64,000 bases of DNA from contig NZ_JAWJZH010000001.1 in NCBI RefSeq assembly GCF_033063295.1, forward strand, positions 744,001-808,000, given 5' to 3'. The number at the start of each line of letters is the position of its first letter. Within the stretch, counting starts at the first letter, position 1. Shown here piece by piece: positions 1 to 7,895 of the stretch. Source of the DNA: Nitrosomonas sp. Is35 (GTDB lineage: Bacteria; Pseudomonadota; Gammaproteobacteria; Burkholderiales; Nitrosomonadaceae). The translations under genes and the position numbers were made by a program. The notes beneath the pieces were generated by a model. That model was not told where the DNA came from and ran no database searches. It saw only the letters and a program-made list of their open reading frames with translations.

Positions 1-607
1 AATTTTCGACGCTTTCACCGATTTTCTCGACGAAGCGTACCCAGGACAACCCGGTGAACTGGCTGAAGCCGACGGCGATGAGGATCAGCAAGGTCAGTGT
101 CGCGCCGGTAAAGCCGAGAATTTGCGACAGATAATGACTGATGGTGTTACCCAGCATGCCGCCCGGCATCAGCGGCAGGGCAATATTGATGGAATAAAAC
201 CGCAGTGACTCCAGCCCGCTGCTGGCGGCCAGCAGTAAGAAAAAACCGCCCAAGGTCAGAAACAGGGAATGACGGTCAAAAATGCCGGCGCTATCGATGC
301 GGCGGTAGCTCCAGGCAATTGCGGACAGAAAGAATGCCACCCACCACCATGCCGATGCGCCGAATAAATACAGCAGCAAATCGGCCAGCCAAGCGCCGGC
401 GTGTCCCCCGGCGTTCTGGATTTGATTGAAATCGCCGCTATGCGACCAACCCGCATCGCCGCGGTCGTAACTGAAAAATATCAGCACCAGATAAAGCGCC
501 GCGCCCATCAGCATCAGCAAACCGGATTCCCGCAATAACCGGGCTACTCTGGGTGAGAAGGAATGGCCGCTTGATTTTTTGGCCATCGGCTTGTTTATTA
601 AACTCAT
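1..607 (-). CDS. ftsK: DNA translocase FtsK, N-terminal part (cut by window edge)
   Basis: The minus-strand frame is open from the ATG at 607 to the window edge, giving about 202 residues. The part seen is the membrane anchor: a short basic start, then about four hydrophobic segments separated by short loops. It ends in a GLSWV...EKIGESVEN stretch, which in FtsK/SpoIIIE proteins follows the last membrane segment. FtsK anchors at the division septum and pumps chromosome ends through the closing septum towards dif. The motor and gamma domains lie outside the window. An alternative ATG at 586 (MAKKSSG) would give a start more typical of FtsK; neither start has a clear ribosome binding site. The identification is from protein pattern and is fairly secure. 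Confidence 0.82.
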   Translation of the reverse strand, partial: MSLINKPMAKKSSGHSFSPRVARLLRESGLLMLMGAALYLVLIFFSYDRGDAGWSHSGDFNQIQNAGGHAGAWLADLLLYLFGASAWWWVAFFLSAIAWSYRRIDSAGIFDRHSLFLTLGGFFLLLAASSGLESLRFYSINIALPLMPGGMLGNTISHYLSQILGFTGATLTLLILIAVGFSQFTGLSWVRFVEKIGESVEN

Positions 608-785
608 GGGTATCTCAGAAATGAATCATTGTGTCTGACGGATACGCTGGATTATATAAGAGAATGTGCAGTAATTTCTTTAATGCAGCAGTAAATGCAT
701 TTATTACTGTATTAACAGCGGGTATTGATGTGTGGTACGCCGCGCTTGGCGAGCTCGAACGTGCAAAAAGCACACGCTAAAAAGC

Positions 786-1727
786 TTAAACGGTGTCTGT
801 CGATCTTGAGCGCGATAAAATGGCAGGAACCGTCGATTTATCTTTATTGACGATCTGCGGCAGCGTGGAAACCTGGTTTCCGCCATTCCGCTTTGCGGCA
901 AATAGCGCATCTTCGGCACGTTTACACAATTTTAACTTGTTATCGGTTTCATCCAGCATGGCAATGCCGATGCTGACCATGATTTTGTTTTCAGTGTTTT
1001 TGTCCATTTTGGCGGAAACTTTTTTGCGCACCGATTCGCATACTTTTTTCGCCTCGCAGAGATCCGTTTCCGGAAATAAAATAGCAAATACATTGATATC
1101 AATGCGATAGAACAGATCGGTGATTCTGATATTGGTTTTGATCTCGTGAGAAATTTGTTTTATCGAATCATTCTTGTTTTTGTAATCGTAGTTATCGCTG
1201 AATAGCTTAAGCAGATCGAGATCGATGATGGCGATGGAGAAGCTCCGGTGATACCGTCTTGAACGTAAGATTTCGGTATCCAGTTCCGACTCAAAAGCTT
1301 GTCTGTTTTTATATCCGGTGATTGGGTCAATCAGCACCTGGGTCAGCAAAGTGGACATGTCGATATTCGTTTTTTTGATCTTGATGACCATCAATGCGGA
1401 GCAAACAATCAATAACAAAGTCAGCCCGCGATTAAACAATACGACATTCATCGGCATCAAAATACCGGGAGATTGATAAAAGCCAACGATGGTAAGAATA
1501 AACGTCATTGCGGCAATGCAATAGGTAAACCCGATTCCGCTCACCCAGAGGCTGGCGAATACCACCAGCACATACGGTACCGCAGCGGCGACTCCCAACG
1601 GCGTATTTAAGTCAATGACAAAAATGCACAGCATTAAAGCTATGACAATAAACATGTTTGCCTGAATTGCACATTCTCTGAATAGGACTTTCAAAGCGGC
1701 TGCTGCTGAGATAATTTGGCTACGCAT
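786..1727 (-). CDS. Membrane protein with degenerate GGDEF domain
   Basis: The product has 313 residues. Residues 22 to about 115 hold four or five hydrophobic segments, followed by a GGDEF-fold domain (about 132 to 290) with the usual beginning LIDPITGYKNRQAF. The residues needed for diguanylate cyclase activity are missing. The stretch that should read R-x-GGDEF is YRIDINVF (about residues 207-214), and the upstream DxDxFKxxND helix is changed to IDLDLLKLFSDNY. It is therefore probably not a cyclase; it may be an inactive sensor, a partner of another cyclase, or a GTP/c-di-GMP-binding remnant. The gene stands alone between ftsK and an RDD gene, with about 180-210 bases of non-coding DNA on each side. 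Confidence 0.8.
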   Translation of the reverse strand: MRSQIISAAAALKVLFRECAIQANMFIVIALMLCIFVIDLNTPLGVAAAVPYVLVVFASLWVSGIGFTYCIAAMTFILTIVGFYQSPGILMPMNVVLFNRGLTLLLIVCSALMVIKIKKTNIDMSTLLTQVLIDPITGYKNRQAFESELDTEILRSRRYHRSFSIAIIDLDLLKLFSDNYDYKNKNDSIKQISHEIKTNIRITDLFYRIDINVFAILFPETDLCEAKKVCESVRKKVSAKMDKNTENKIMVSIGIAMLDETDNKLKLCKRAEDALFAAKRNGGNQVSTLPQIVNKDKSTVPAILSRSRSTDTV

Positions 1728-1936
1728 GGTTTGTGTTTTAATTTGTAAAAAAGTCGGGTTGCTTATTTTACGGTTTCAGGGAATTAAACTTTATAACGAA
1801 TAAATGCATAACTAAATTGATAACAATCAATTTATTATACATTCTTTTAAAAATTAGATTGTAAATTTCGCATATAAATTTATGCCAATAAATGAGAATT
1901 TGTCATTGCCTTGCCAGTAGTGATTGGGTCCGGCGA

Positions 1937-2461
1937 TCACTGCTCCAATCGGATAATACGTGTTCCGGCTAACCGGTCATGAAGATACTGGCGATCGCGA
2001 TCGAATAATGCCCAAATGAATCCGGAGCCAAAAATAAGAATGCTGATGAGTACGAGTTGATAGTAAGAAATAAAATGAATGGGAAAGACCCAATCGATAA
2101 CGACAAAGATGAATATACCCATTAAAGAAAATAAGTAACGGGTAATGGCCTGTTTTTTTGTCAGGCCGCGGCCATCCGCGGTGACAAGCCGCATCTTCCA
2201 GGTTTGCATCGCGAGCGTTTGTCCGCCATGGGTCCAGAACCAGGTAAAGTAGTAGCCCATGATGGCAAACAGATAGCATTGAAAAAGCGGCTTGAAGTAA
2301 GCAGCTTGCGTGTCGGCGAAAATAAAATGAAAAATGAAACTGGCGATAAATAAAACAGCCAATATCAAAAGAAAATCATAAATCAGGCAGACGATGCGGC
2401 GCCAGAAACTAGGTGTGGAATAGGTCATGTTAATTGTTGTAAATGAAAGTGATGAAACCAT
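1937..2461 (-). CDS. RDD family membrane protein
   Basis: The product has 174 residues. It shows the RDD-family pattern: an arginine just before the first membrane helix (FWRRIVCLIYD), an aspartate in that helix, further hydrophobic segments around residues 60-80 and 115-155, and a final FDRDRQYLHDRLAGTRIIR tail. That tail is a hallmark of the family (DRxxxxLHDxxAGTxVV). RDD proteins are small inner-membrane proteins of mostly unknown role; some act as Na+/H+ or H+ exchangers. The ATG at 2428 (MTYSTPSFWRR) is an equally likely start, since the first 11 residues add nothing recognisable. No operon partner is visible. Confidence 0.8.
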   Translation of the reverse strand: MVSSLSFTTINMTYSTPSFWRRIVCLIYDFLLILAVLFIASFIFHFIFADTQAAYFKPLFQCYLFAIMGYYFTWFWTHGGQTLAMQTWKMRLVTADGRGLTKKQAITRYLFSLMGIFIFVVIDWVFPIHFISYYQLVLISILIFGSGFIWALFDRDRQYLHDRLAGTRIIRLEQ

Positions 2462-2542
2462 CCGCGCGATGACTGCAAATGAATCGTCCAGAATCGATCA
2501 CATTGTATGTTGAAATGGAATTTAATATAAGCTTTGGTTATT

Positions 2543-2561
2543 GATAATTATTATCGTTTTC
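2543..2561 (+). promoter_or_regulatory. Candidate Fur box upstream of tonB
   Basis: GATAATTATTATCGTTTTC matches 15 of 19 positions of the classic Fur consensus GATAATGATAATCATTATC. It lies about 165 bases before tonB, an iron-uptake gene, which fits iron repression. The site shares the 15-base core AATTATTATCGTTTT with a sequence upstream of bfr (19930-19944). No binding data are available, so the call rests on sequence and context. Confidence 0.65.
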
Positions 2562-2727
2562 GTTAAAATGTTTATTTGACTGGCTTAATCTGAATCAATG
2601 CGCGTTTAATTGCAGTGTAGCGTAGTTCTCAGGGATTGTTGCCGGTGAGTCAAAAATCAAAATCAGCGGTATCCGGCGTATTTTAGATCAAGTAAATAAG
2701 AAGTTTGTCTGATTTGTCTATTCTGTA

Positions 2728-3435
2728 ATGCATTCACTATCCCGGAAAAATATTGACTATTTAGGGCAGCAGCAGCACTTTATTTCATTACCTGGGCTGT
2801 TGTTTGTACTCGTTGTCCATGCCGCGCTATTTTATTTTTTATGGCATCAGCGTTTGATTCCAAACCCGGAACAGGCACTGACATTGTTTGCCGAATTGAT
2901 CACACCACCCGCGCCGGTTACGCCGCCTAAAGCATCGCCCGAACCGGCGCCGGTTAAGCTCCAGCCGGTAAAGAAGCCGGTGGTCAAACCAAAACAGGAA
3001 CAGCTGGTAGCGAAATCCCCGAAAGTCTCCGAAAAGAAACAAGCAGAACCGGCGCCGAAACCGGTGCAAGAGCCGGTGACCGAGCAGGTGACAGCAGCGC
3101 CGCCCGTGGTTGAAGCGCCACCCAAGCAAATGCCAACAGCACCAGTGGCTCTGTCTTCGGAGTTGTCGGTATCCTGTCCCAAATTAACGCCACCCGAATA
3201 TCCTGCCATTTCCCGGCGCATGGGGGAAGAAGGGAAGCTGGTGTTGCGTGTGGAATTGGATGAAAACGGGCATATCGATAATGCCAAAGTGCTTAACAGC
3301 AGCGGCTATGAACGGCTTGACGCTGCCGCGCTGAGCGCGGTGAAGAGCTGGCAATGCAATCCATCGTTGCGTGACGGCCAGCCGGTCCGGGCTGTTGCCT
3401 TACAACCCTTTAATTTTGTACTGCAAGGAAATTAA
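2728..3435 (+). CDS. tonB: Energy transducer TonB
   Basis: The product has 235 residues. An N-terminal hydrophobic anchor (about residues 20-38, with the His typical of the TonB anchor) is followed by a long proline/lysine/glutamate-rich spacer (about 50-140). The C-terminal TonB domain (about 150-233) contains PEYPAISRRMGEEG and the closing SVKSWQCNPSLRDGQPV-type strand. TonB spans the periplasm and passes proton-motive energy from ExbB/ExbD to outer-membrane receptors for siderophores, haem or cobalamin. It is the first gene of tonB-exbB-exbD; only three bases separate it from exbB. A Fur-box candidate lies upstream, so iron repression is likely. No TonB-dependent receptor is in the window. 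Confidence 0.92.
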   Translation: MHSLSRKNIDYLGQQQHFISLPGLLFVLVVHAALFYFLWHQRLIPNPEQALTLFAELITPPAPVTPPKASPEPAPVKLQPVKKPVVKPKQEQLVAKSPKVSEKKQAEPAPKPVQEPVTEQVTAAPPVVEAPPKQMPTAPVALSSELSVSCPKLTPPEYPAISRRMGEEGKLVLRVELDENGHIDNAKVLNSSGYERLDAAALSAVKSWQCNPSLRDGQPVRAVALQPFNFVLQGN

Positions 3436-3438
3436 TTC

Positions 3439-4200
3439 ATGGAACAAGGGCTTGGTTTTTCTCATTTTCTCGATCAGATTGACGGCGTAGGCATGAGCGT
3501 GCTGGTGTTGCTGCTGTCGCTCTCGGTGGCGAGCTGGTATCTGATCATCACCAAAAGTATCGCCAATTTGATGGCAAAACGCCGTGCCGAGGCATTTTTA
3601 AAACACTTCTGGAGTTTCGATTCGTTGGAGGCGGTGCATGTCGAATTCAGAAATGCCGCGCCGGATAACGCCTTTGCGGAGCTTGCCAAACTGGGCATTG
3701 ACGCGGCGGCTGATTCCAAAATCCACAGTTCGCACAAATTGGCTGCCGCGGGTGGAACCAGCGAGTTTCTGACACGGACCTTACGTAACGGTATCGATCA
3801 GGAAGCGACGCGGGTTGAAAACGGCCTCACGTTAATCGCAACAGCCGGTTCGGCCGCGCCTTATATCGGTTTGTTTGGAACCGTCTGGGGTATTTATCAC
3901 GCGTTGATTCAGATCGGACTTTCCGGTCAAGGCACCTTGGACAAAGTGGCCGGTCCGGTCGGCGAAGCGTTGATCATGACCGCGCTGGGGCTGGCAGTGG
4001 CCATCCCGGCGGTGCTGGCTTATAACGCTTTTGTCCGCCGTAACCGTATCTGGCTCGCGCGCTTGGAAGCTTTTGCGCATGATCTGTTCATACTGATCAC
4101 CGTCGGCGATAACAATGAACCGCCGGAAGCCGCATCGCAATCGGCAGTTACGGCTGCAGTTCCCGGAACTGCCGATATCGCGATTGAAAGGGGGCAATAA
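3439..4200 (+). CDS. exbB: Biopolymer transport protein ExbB
   Basis: The product has 253 residues and belongs to the MotA/TolQ/ExbB proton-channel family. One N-terminal helix (about 18-36) is followed by a long cytoplasmic stretch and two helices near 135-160 and 175-200. The conserved signatures are LIATAGSAAPYIGLFGTVWGI and GPVGEALIMTALGLAVAIPAVLAYN. With ExbD it forms the inner-membrane stator that uses the proton gradient to drive TonB. The tail (about 225-253) is alanine-rich and looks variable. The gene sits between tonB and exbD with two or three base gaps, so the three are certainly co-transcribed. Confidence 0.93.
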   Translation: MEQGLGFSHFLDQIDGVGMSVLVLLLSLSVASWYLIITKSIANLMAKRRAEAFLKHFWSFDSLEAVHVEFRNAAPDNAFAELAKLGIDAAADSKIHSSHKLAAAGGTSEFLTRTLRNGIDQEATRVENGLTLIATAGSAAPYIGLFGTVWGIYHALIQIGLSGQGTLDKVAGPVGEALIMTALGLAVAIPAVLAYNAFVRRNRIWLARLEAFAHDLFILITVGDNNEPPEAASQSAVTAAVPGTADIAIERGQ

Positions 4201-4202
4201 GA

Positions 4203-4622
4203 ATGGCGTTCGGAAGCATGCAGGATAGCGGGCGCCAGGCGCCCATGTCGGAAATCAATGTGGTGCCGCTGGTGGATGTCATGCTGGTGCTATTGATCAT
4301 TTTCATCATCACGGCTCCGCTGCTGACGCATTCCGTCAAAATCGATCTGCCGAAAGCGGAAAGCAATCCCAATATTACCCAGCCTGAACATGTCGAGCTG
4401 GCGATTCGCGCGGATGGCAGTCTTTTCTGGAACGGTGAGCCGGTGTTGCAGGAACAGCTGGCACCGCGCTTTGCCGCAAAAGTAGCACAAGCACCCAATA
4501 CCGAATTGCACATTCGCGCCGATAAGCTGGCGCATTACGAACATGTCGCCCGGCTCATGAGTATTGCCGCCAAGTCTGGTTTGACAAAAATCGGTTTTAT
4601 TACCGATCCGTCCGAGCAGTAA
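4203..4622 (+). CDS. exbD: Biopolymer transport protein ExbD
   Basis: The product has 139 residues, normal for ExbD/TolR. A short cytoplasmic N-terminus leads to SEINVVPLVDVMLVLLIIFIITAPL, which carries the membrane aspartate of the proton path at the VDVML position. A periplasmic domain then ends in the typical YEHVARLMSIAAKSGLTKIGFIT. It completes the ExbB-ExbD motor for TonB. The start lies two bases after the exbB stop. The next gene converges from the other strand after 44 bases. Confidence 0.94.
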   Translation: MAFGSMQDSGRQAPMSEINVVPLVDVMLVLLIIFIITAPLLTHSVKIDLPKAESNPNITQPEHVELAIRADGSLFWNGEPVLQEQLAPRFAAKVAQAPNTELHIRADKLAHYEHVARLMSIAAKSGLTKIGFITDPSEQ

Positions 4623-4639
4623 AAGCAGTTCAAGGCCGA

Positions 4640-4657
4640 TGATGCAGATCTGCATCA
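4640..4657. repeat. 18-bp perfect palindrome between convergent genes
   Basis: TGATGCAGATCTGCATCA is a perfect inverted repeat with no loop, placed in the 44 bases between exbD and the convergent P-type ATPase gene. It might act as a bidirectional transcription end, but it has no T-run on either side. It might equally be a protein-binding site. Confidence 0.4.
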
Positions 4658-4666
4658 CCGGTTAAG

Positions 4667-7174
4667 TTAATCGCTACGTTGTTGGGAGGGTATTTTTTGC
4701 TTTTGAAAGATACTCAATCCATCGGCGCGGCCGAGCAAAGTCAATGCCGCAGCGATCATTCCGCTGGCAATAACCAATAACCAATCGTCAACATGCAGCG
4801 GTGCGAGGTGCAGAAATCCGGCCAGCGCAGGGATCTGCACCAGCACGTATGACAATCCAATGGTGAGGCTGACGATGTACCACGCAGCACGTGAATGCAT
4901 GCGGCTCAACACGGTAGTGATTCCAATGCTGGCAGCGATCAAGGTCACCAATGCCATCGCACGGGCATGATCGACATCGTATCCAGCCCCCAGGCTGCGG
5001 ATGTAAGCCAGCGTCACGATCACAGTTATGGTTAATCCCGCCAATCCCATCACGAACCACTGCCAACTGCTGAAAAAGCGCAATTGCTTTGAGGGCGGCT
5101 GGTACACCAATTTTTTGTTGCCGGCTATCTCCTGAAATACCAGCATTGCAGTGGGATGAATGATGAGTTCCAGCCAGACGATATGAATGGGCAAATATAG
5201 CATCGGGTATCCAGCCAGCGGAATGAGCGCGGCGGTGAGCACGAGCGGTAAATGAATCATCAGCAGATATTGGAAGCTCAGCTGCAGGTTGGTGAATAAT
5301 TGCCGCCCTTCGGCGATGGCTTGCACGATACTGTGGAAATTGTCGTCAAGTAACACGATCGCGGCGACTTCGCGTGCGCTGCGGGTGCCGCGTTGTCCCA
5401 TCGCGATACCGATGTCGGCCGCTTGCAGGGCAGGTACATCGTTAATGCCATCGCCCGTGACGGCGACGATTTCTCCGCTGTTTTGCAGCGTTTGCACCAG
5501 TAGCAATTTTTGTGCGGGCACGGCGCGTGCGATCACATCGATGTTGCGCAGAACATCCGATTCACCGCGCGCCAACTGGGTTTGGATTTCATCCGCGGTT
5601 ACCACCTGCGGTGTGGCTCCACCTAAACCGATTTCTCTGGCGATTGCGCGCGCAGTGGCGGGATGATCCCCGGTTATCATGATGATGCGGATCTGTGCAT
5701 CGCTGCATAAGCGTACTGCTTCGGACACGCCTTCGCGTACCGGATCCTCGAATGCCAGTACACCGGCGAAAATGAAATCGCGGTCCGGTTCGCCGCCATG
5801 CCAGCTCGCGCCATCGATTGTCTGCCAGGCGCAGGCGATTACTTTGTGGCCGCTGCCGGCCAGCTCATCGACGCGTTGTTGCCAGCCGGTAAGTGCCGTT
5901 TCATCAAGCTTGCAGCGCGCCAGCACAATTTCCGGAGCACCCTTGACTACGGCGAGCAGCGCATCGTTGGAGCGAATGATGGCGGCTTCGCATTTGCGGT
6001 CTTCGGTAAATGGAAAACTGTCAACCACTGCGGCATGCAATGGTGTTGCCAGCGAATTGAGAATGGCCAGATCGACCGGATCGCTGGTTTCGTGGCGCGA
6101 GGCCAGCGCGGCAATTTCCAGCAAGCGCGCTTCGCTGAAACCTTGTGCCGGATAACGGTGCGATAACAGTAAGCGGCCTTCTGTCAGTGTGCCGGTTTTA
6201 TCGGAGCAGATACAGGATACGCGGCCAATGTTTTCGACTACGACAGCGCGCCGTACCAGGGCTTGCCGCTTGGCTAAGCGGTAGACACCAACGCCGAGGA
6301 AAAAGGTCAGAACAACCGGAAATTCTTCCGGCAATGCAGCCACTGCAAGCGTTACCGCACTCAGTAGCGCATCCACTAAACCGTGCCCTTGCTCCCAGCG
6401 CACCCACGCTAAGCCCAAACAGATGACAGCGGCTGCAGCCAGCAGTATTGCGACGAGGTTGCTGACGGCACTTTGCAGCGGTGTGCGGGCATGCGTGCCG
6501 AGCATCGCCGAATGCACGATTTCACCATAGAGGGTTTTTACGCCGGTGAAAATAATGCGCAAGCGGACGTTTCCCTTTAACAGGCGCGTACCGGCAAATA
6601 GCCAGGATTCACTGGCGATGTGCGCGGCGTGTTCCTGATGTGGCAAAGCGGCTACGGCGATTTTACGTACTGGGAAGGCTTCTCCCGTCAGCAACGATTC
6701 ATCGCATAATACATCGTCGGCATATTCGATCAGTCCATCGGCAGGGCATGATTCGCCCGAGCCGAGCAACACCAAATCGCCGGGAACCAGTTCTGCCGCA
6801 GCGATCCGCTGCTGTTGACTATCGCGTATCACGGTAGTTTGTGCTGTCAAACAATCGCTCAGGCTGGCAATGGATGCTTGTGTGCGCCGGTGCAGATAAG
6901 CATCCATACCGAGAAAAGGAATCAGCGCCACGAGCAGAATTGCGGCTTCGGTTAATTCTCCAACGATCAAAAACAACGCGCTGGTGCCGAGCAGGAACCA
7001 TAGCATCGGATCTCGCAAGGTATTGCGAAGAATATCCCGCCAGCCCGTTGGCGGCATTTCAACGATGCGATTATCGCCATATTGCTGCTGGCGAATTTTT
7101 ATTTGTGCGGAATCAAGCCCATCTTGCAATGAGCCGGGAATATTCAGACGATCCGGGGGCGCGTAGCGCAGCAT
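4667..7174 (-). CDS. P-type cation-transporting ATPase (P2-like, substrate unknown)
   Basis: The product has 835 residues. The layout is a full P-type ATPase: N-terminal cation-ATPase domain (about 5-60), actuator domain with LTGEA (162-166), helix M4 with PEEFP (282-286), phosphorylated Asp325 in CSDKTGTLTEG, nucleotide-binding domain, hinge ITGDHPATA and VTGDGINDVPAL, then the C-terminal helices. It moves a cation across the inner membrane using ATP. The metal-binding CxC/CPC motifs of heavy-metal pumps are absent. The M6 position that carries N...D in calcium and sodium pumps reads WLELIIHPTAML. Substrate prediction is therefore unsafe; a proton, Mg2+, Mn2+ or other cation are all possible. 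It stands alone and converges on exbD. Confidence 0.85.
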   Translation of the reverse strand: MLRYAPPDRLNIPGSLQDGLDSAQIKIRQQQYGDNRIVEMPPTGWRDILRNTLRDPMLWFLLGTSALFLIVGELTEAAILLVALIPFLGMDAYLHRRTQASIASLSDCLTAQTTVIRDSQQQRIAAAELVPGDLVLLGSGESCPADGLIEYADDVLCDESLLTGEAFPVRKIAVAALPHQEHAAHIASESWLFAGTRLLKGNVRLRIIFTGVKTLYGEIVHSAMLGTHARTPLQSAVSNLVAILLAAAAVICLGLAWVRWEQGHGLVDALLSAVTLAVAALPEEFPVVLTFFLGVGVYRLAKRQALVRRAVVVENIGRVSCICSDKTGTLTEGRLLLSHRYPAQGFSEARLLEIAALASRHETSDPVDLAILNSLATPLHAAVVDSFPFTEDRKCEAAIIRSNDALLAVVKGAPEIVLARCKLDETALTGWQQRVDELAGSGHKVIACAWQTIDGASWHGGEPDRDFIFAGVLAFEDPVREGVSEAVRLCSDAQIRIIMITGDHPATARAIAREIGLGGATPQVVTADEIQTQLARGESDVLRNIDVIARAVPAQKLLLVQTLQNSGEIVAVTGDGINDVPALQAADIGIAMGQRGTRSAREVAAIVLLDDNFHSIVQAIAEGRQLFTNLQLSFQYLLMIHLPLVLTAALIPLAGYPMLYLPIHIVWLELIIHPTAMLVFQEIAGNKKLVYQPPSKQLRFFSSWQWFVMGLAGLTITVIVTLAYIRSLGAGYDVDHARAMALVTLIAASIGITTVLSRMHSRAAWYIVSLTIGLSYVLVQIPALAGFLHLAPLHVDDWLLVIASGMIAAALTLLGRADGLSIFQKQKIPSQQRSD

Positions 7175-7326
7175 CTTAAATGTTGATTCGGGTTGGCCTG
7201 AAACAGTATGGGTAAGCTACATCAAAGCAATTATTGTGAACGATAACCGCGCTGACTGATGTGACTGTTGCGAAAAGATTGGAGCTGTGGTGATGAGAAT
7301 TGCTTCTCTGCATAATCCGCAATAAA

Positions 7327-7358
7327 AAACGGCTCCTCATAACTGCTAGGAGCCGTTT
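7327..7358 (-). terminator. Rho-independent terminator of the small lipoprotein gene
   Basis: Read on the minus strand, an 11-bp stem (AAACGGCTCCT with AGGAGCCGTTT, loop of 10) runs into a T-rich tail ending near 7321. It lies 17 bases after the stop of the lipoprotein gene. It is one of the clearest intrinsic terminators in the window. Confidence 0.85.
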
Positions 7359-7375
7359 GATAATCGCTCAACCGA

Positions 7376-7531
7376 TTATTTTTTACCGGCGTCGGCACCC
7401 AGTCTTTCGCCTGACTCAGGATCTTTATATAAGCTTGGCGGTTTGTTATAGGGTTTTGGCTCGCCACATCCAGCAAGTATGGCTGTGGCTGTAAATGCGA
7501 AAAAGACGATAGCTAAGAGTGAGTATTTCAT
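7376..7531 (-). CDS. Small lipoprotein (51 residues)
   Basis: The ATG at 7531 is chosen over the upstream one at 7558 because AAGGAGA sits six bases before it. The product MKYSLLAIVFF... has a signal peptide ending in the lipobox LAGC, so the mature protein would be about 30 residues beginning CGEPKPYNKPP. It is hydrophilic and proline-rich, and should be anchored to a membrane facing the periplasm. Similar short lipoproteins (often annotated LptM/YifL-like) occur beside lysA in many proteobacteria, but here no lysA follows and the similarity is loose. A strong terminator follows directly, so this is a single-gene transcript. Function unknown. Confidence 0.75.
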   Translation of the reverse strand: MKYSLLAIVFFAFTATAILAGCGEPKPYNKPPSLYKDPESGERLGADAGKK

Positions 7532-7895
7532 GAAAATCTCCTTTGTTATTAAAATCAAAAATTGTTTATCAACAAATTTAATGTCACGTTGGAACTTAAT
7601 CAGCTACAAGTCATATCCGGAATCTAATTCAGCATTAAACTATCTTTCGCAGAAAAAGACCTTTTTAGAAGATCAAATGATTGTGCAACCTAAGAATCTT
7701 CTAAACAAGATATGGTTTCATCACGAATAAGAAAATTACTTATTCCTAGTAAGGATAACACTAAAAAAAAAAGTATGGAATATATTACCAACTCTGCCAG
7801 CCTGGAAAATCAACCGTGGGCATAACGAATCAGTAAGTCGGTTTGCAGCCAAAAGCAATAATTCAGGAACAAAACCGGAAAGTTATGCCGTTCAG
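7532..7895. other. AT-rich intergenic stretch
   Basis: These 364 bases lie between the lipoprotein start and the end of the photolyase gene. The part near 7525-7545 holds the lipoprotein ribosome binding site. The rest is AT-rich and has no convincing gene, hairpin or repeat. An open frame on the plus strand has no ribosome binding site and overlaps the lipoprotein in antisense, so it is not called. Confidence 0.5.

Noticed and set aside
7231..7476. 81-codon frame on the minus strand
   Set aside because: It overlaps the lipoprotein gene on the same strand and the terminator hairpin, and has no ribosome binding site.
7479..7730. 83-codon plus-strand frame after the lipoprotein gene
   Set aside because: It begins antisense to the lipoprotein and has neither ribosome binding site nor recognisable family.
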